From assembly GCA_905373625.1 (NCBI GenBank), contig CAJPTS010000095.1:1-7095 (forward strand): a stretch of 7,095 nucleotides of DNA. The letters are read 5' to 3'. This DNA is from Bacteroidia bacterium (GTDB taxonomy: Bacteria > Bacteroidota > Bacteroidia > Bacteroidales > CAJPTX01). Position 1 is the stretch's first letter. Every line of letters starts with the position of its first letter. Positions 6,840-7,095 of this stretch are shown one piece after another. Made by a program: the position numbers and the translations under genes. Below the pieces are notes generated by a model. It made no database searches and was not told the origin of the DNA. It saw only the letters and a program-made list of their open reading frames with translations.

Positions 6840-7095
6840 GATAAATTAGTACTATTTTTGCGTGTCTTGCGTACAGTTCCATGGAACTGTTTGCTTATTA
6901 TGGTCTGTTTAGGAGTATGTACGTTGTGATGCTTGACCGACCGTGGGCGCAAGTTAAGAGTTAAAAGTAGGCACAAAGTGCAAGCTAGAAGTAGTGCGAA
7001 GCGCGGGGGGGAGGGCGCAAGTAAATGGTATTGGATACCTCTCAATCGCCCACCCAGACGGGCTTTTTGCAGTGACCTGGTGGCTTAGTATTGGC
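6840..7095. other. gene-free region with short repeats and a G7 run
   Basis: No protein gene is convincing on either strand. An open minus-strand frame (7045-6770) begins at TTG, has no family motif and overlaps the transposase relic in another frame. Visible structure: the palindrome at 6873-6890; a direct repeat GGGCGCAAGT at 6945-6954 and 7013-7022 (68 nt apart); AAGTAG at 6965-6970 and 6989-6994; a GCACAAAGTGC mini-hairpin at 6971-6981; and a run of seven G at 7005-7011. At the window edge a minus-strand frame stays open for 17 codons to a TGA at about 7044-7046 (ending KKPVWVGD), which might be the end of another gene; this is too short to call. Confidence 0.4.
6873..6890. repeat. 18-bp perfect palindrome
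   Basis: ACAGTTCCATGGAACTGT equals its own reverse complement with no loop. A perfect 18-bp palindrome is unlikely by chance in a 7-kb window. It lies in non-coding DNA beside the transposase relic. It could be a binding site for a dimeric regulator, a dispersed palindromic repeat, or part of a mobile-element end. No T-run follows, and a loop-free stem is a poor terminator. Confidence 0.7.

Noticed and set aside
6770..7045. Minus-strand frame of 91 codons starting at TTG
   Set aside because: It overlaps the IS30 relic in a different frame, its composition follows the local repeats and G-run, and no motif is visible.
7048..7068. Terminator-like GCCC...GGGC followed by five T on the plus strand
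   Set aside because: The stem has only four pairs with an 8-nt loop, and no plus-strand gene precedes it.

Overview
The window looks like a chromosomal segment from an anaerobic member of the Bacteroidales, most like Porphyromonas or a relative. This is inferred from three things: the large fused acyl-CoA dehydratase activase typical of anaerobes, a promoter element of the Bacteroidetes type (TAnnTTTG), and starts without strong Shine-Dalgarno sequences. The exact taxon cannot be fixed from the sequence alone. All recognisable genes lie on the minus strand.

Read in the direction of transcription (right to left), the layout is as follows. From 7095 to 6840 there is gene-free DNA with an 18-bp perfect palindrome, a G7 run and short direct repeats. 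At 6818-6651 lies a relic of the C-terminal end of an IS30-family transposase. At 6598-5891 is ispD, for the third step of the MEP isoprenoid pathway. At 5798-5040 is a ParA/Soj-type ATPase, overlapping by 8 nt a small protein (5047-4766) whose C-terminal half looks like a ribbon-helix-helix DNA-binding fold. A 143-bp gap with a weak hairpin follows. At 4622-306 is a 1438-residue protein of the BadF/HgdC activator plus HgdB-like/DUF2229 type. A well-formed intrinsic terminator at 282-248 ends this unit. The last ~190 bp hold a second hairpin and perhaps the promoter of the next minus-strand gene, which would start at the window edge.

The giant protein is the centrepiece. Two ASKHA-type ATP-dependent activator domains are followed by two HgdB-like modules, so functions that are separate homodimeric (activator) and heterodimeric (dehydratase) proteins in classical 2-hydroxyacyl-CoA dehydratase systems sit in one chain. 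Both activator domains keep the two cysteines that in HgdC hold the bridging [4Fe-4S] cluster, which predicts an intramolecular cluster. The substrate is unknown.

The ParA plus small RHH-like partner resembles a type Ib partition or cargo-positioning cassette, here apparently chromosomal and next to metabolic genes. ispD is an independent housekeeping gene that happens to lie upstream. I see no CRISPR array, tRNA, rRNA or intact mobile element, and no completely new system; the fused enzyme and the ParA/RHH pair are the parts most worth following up.
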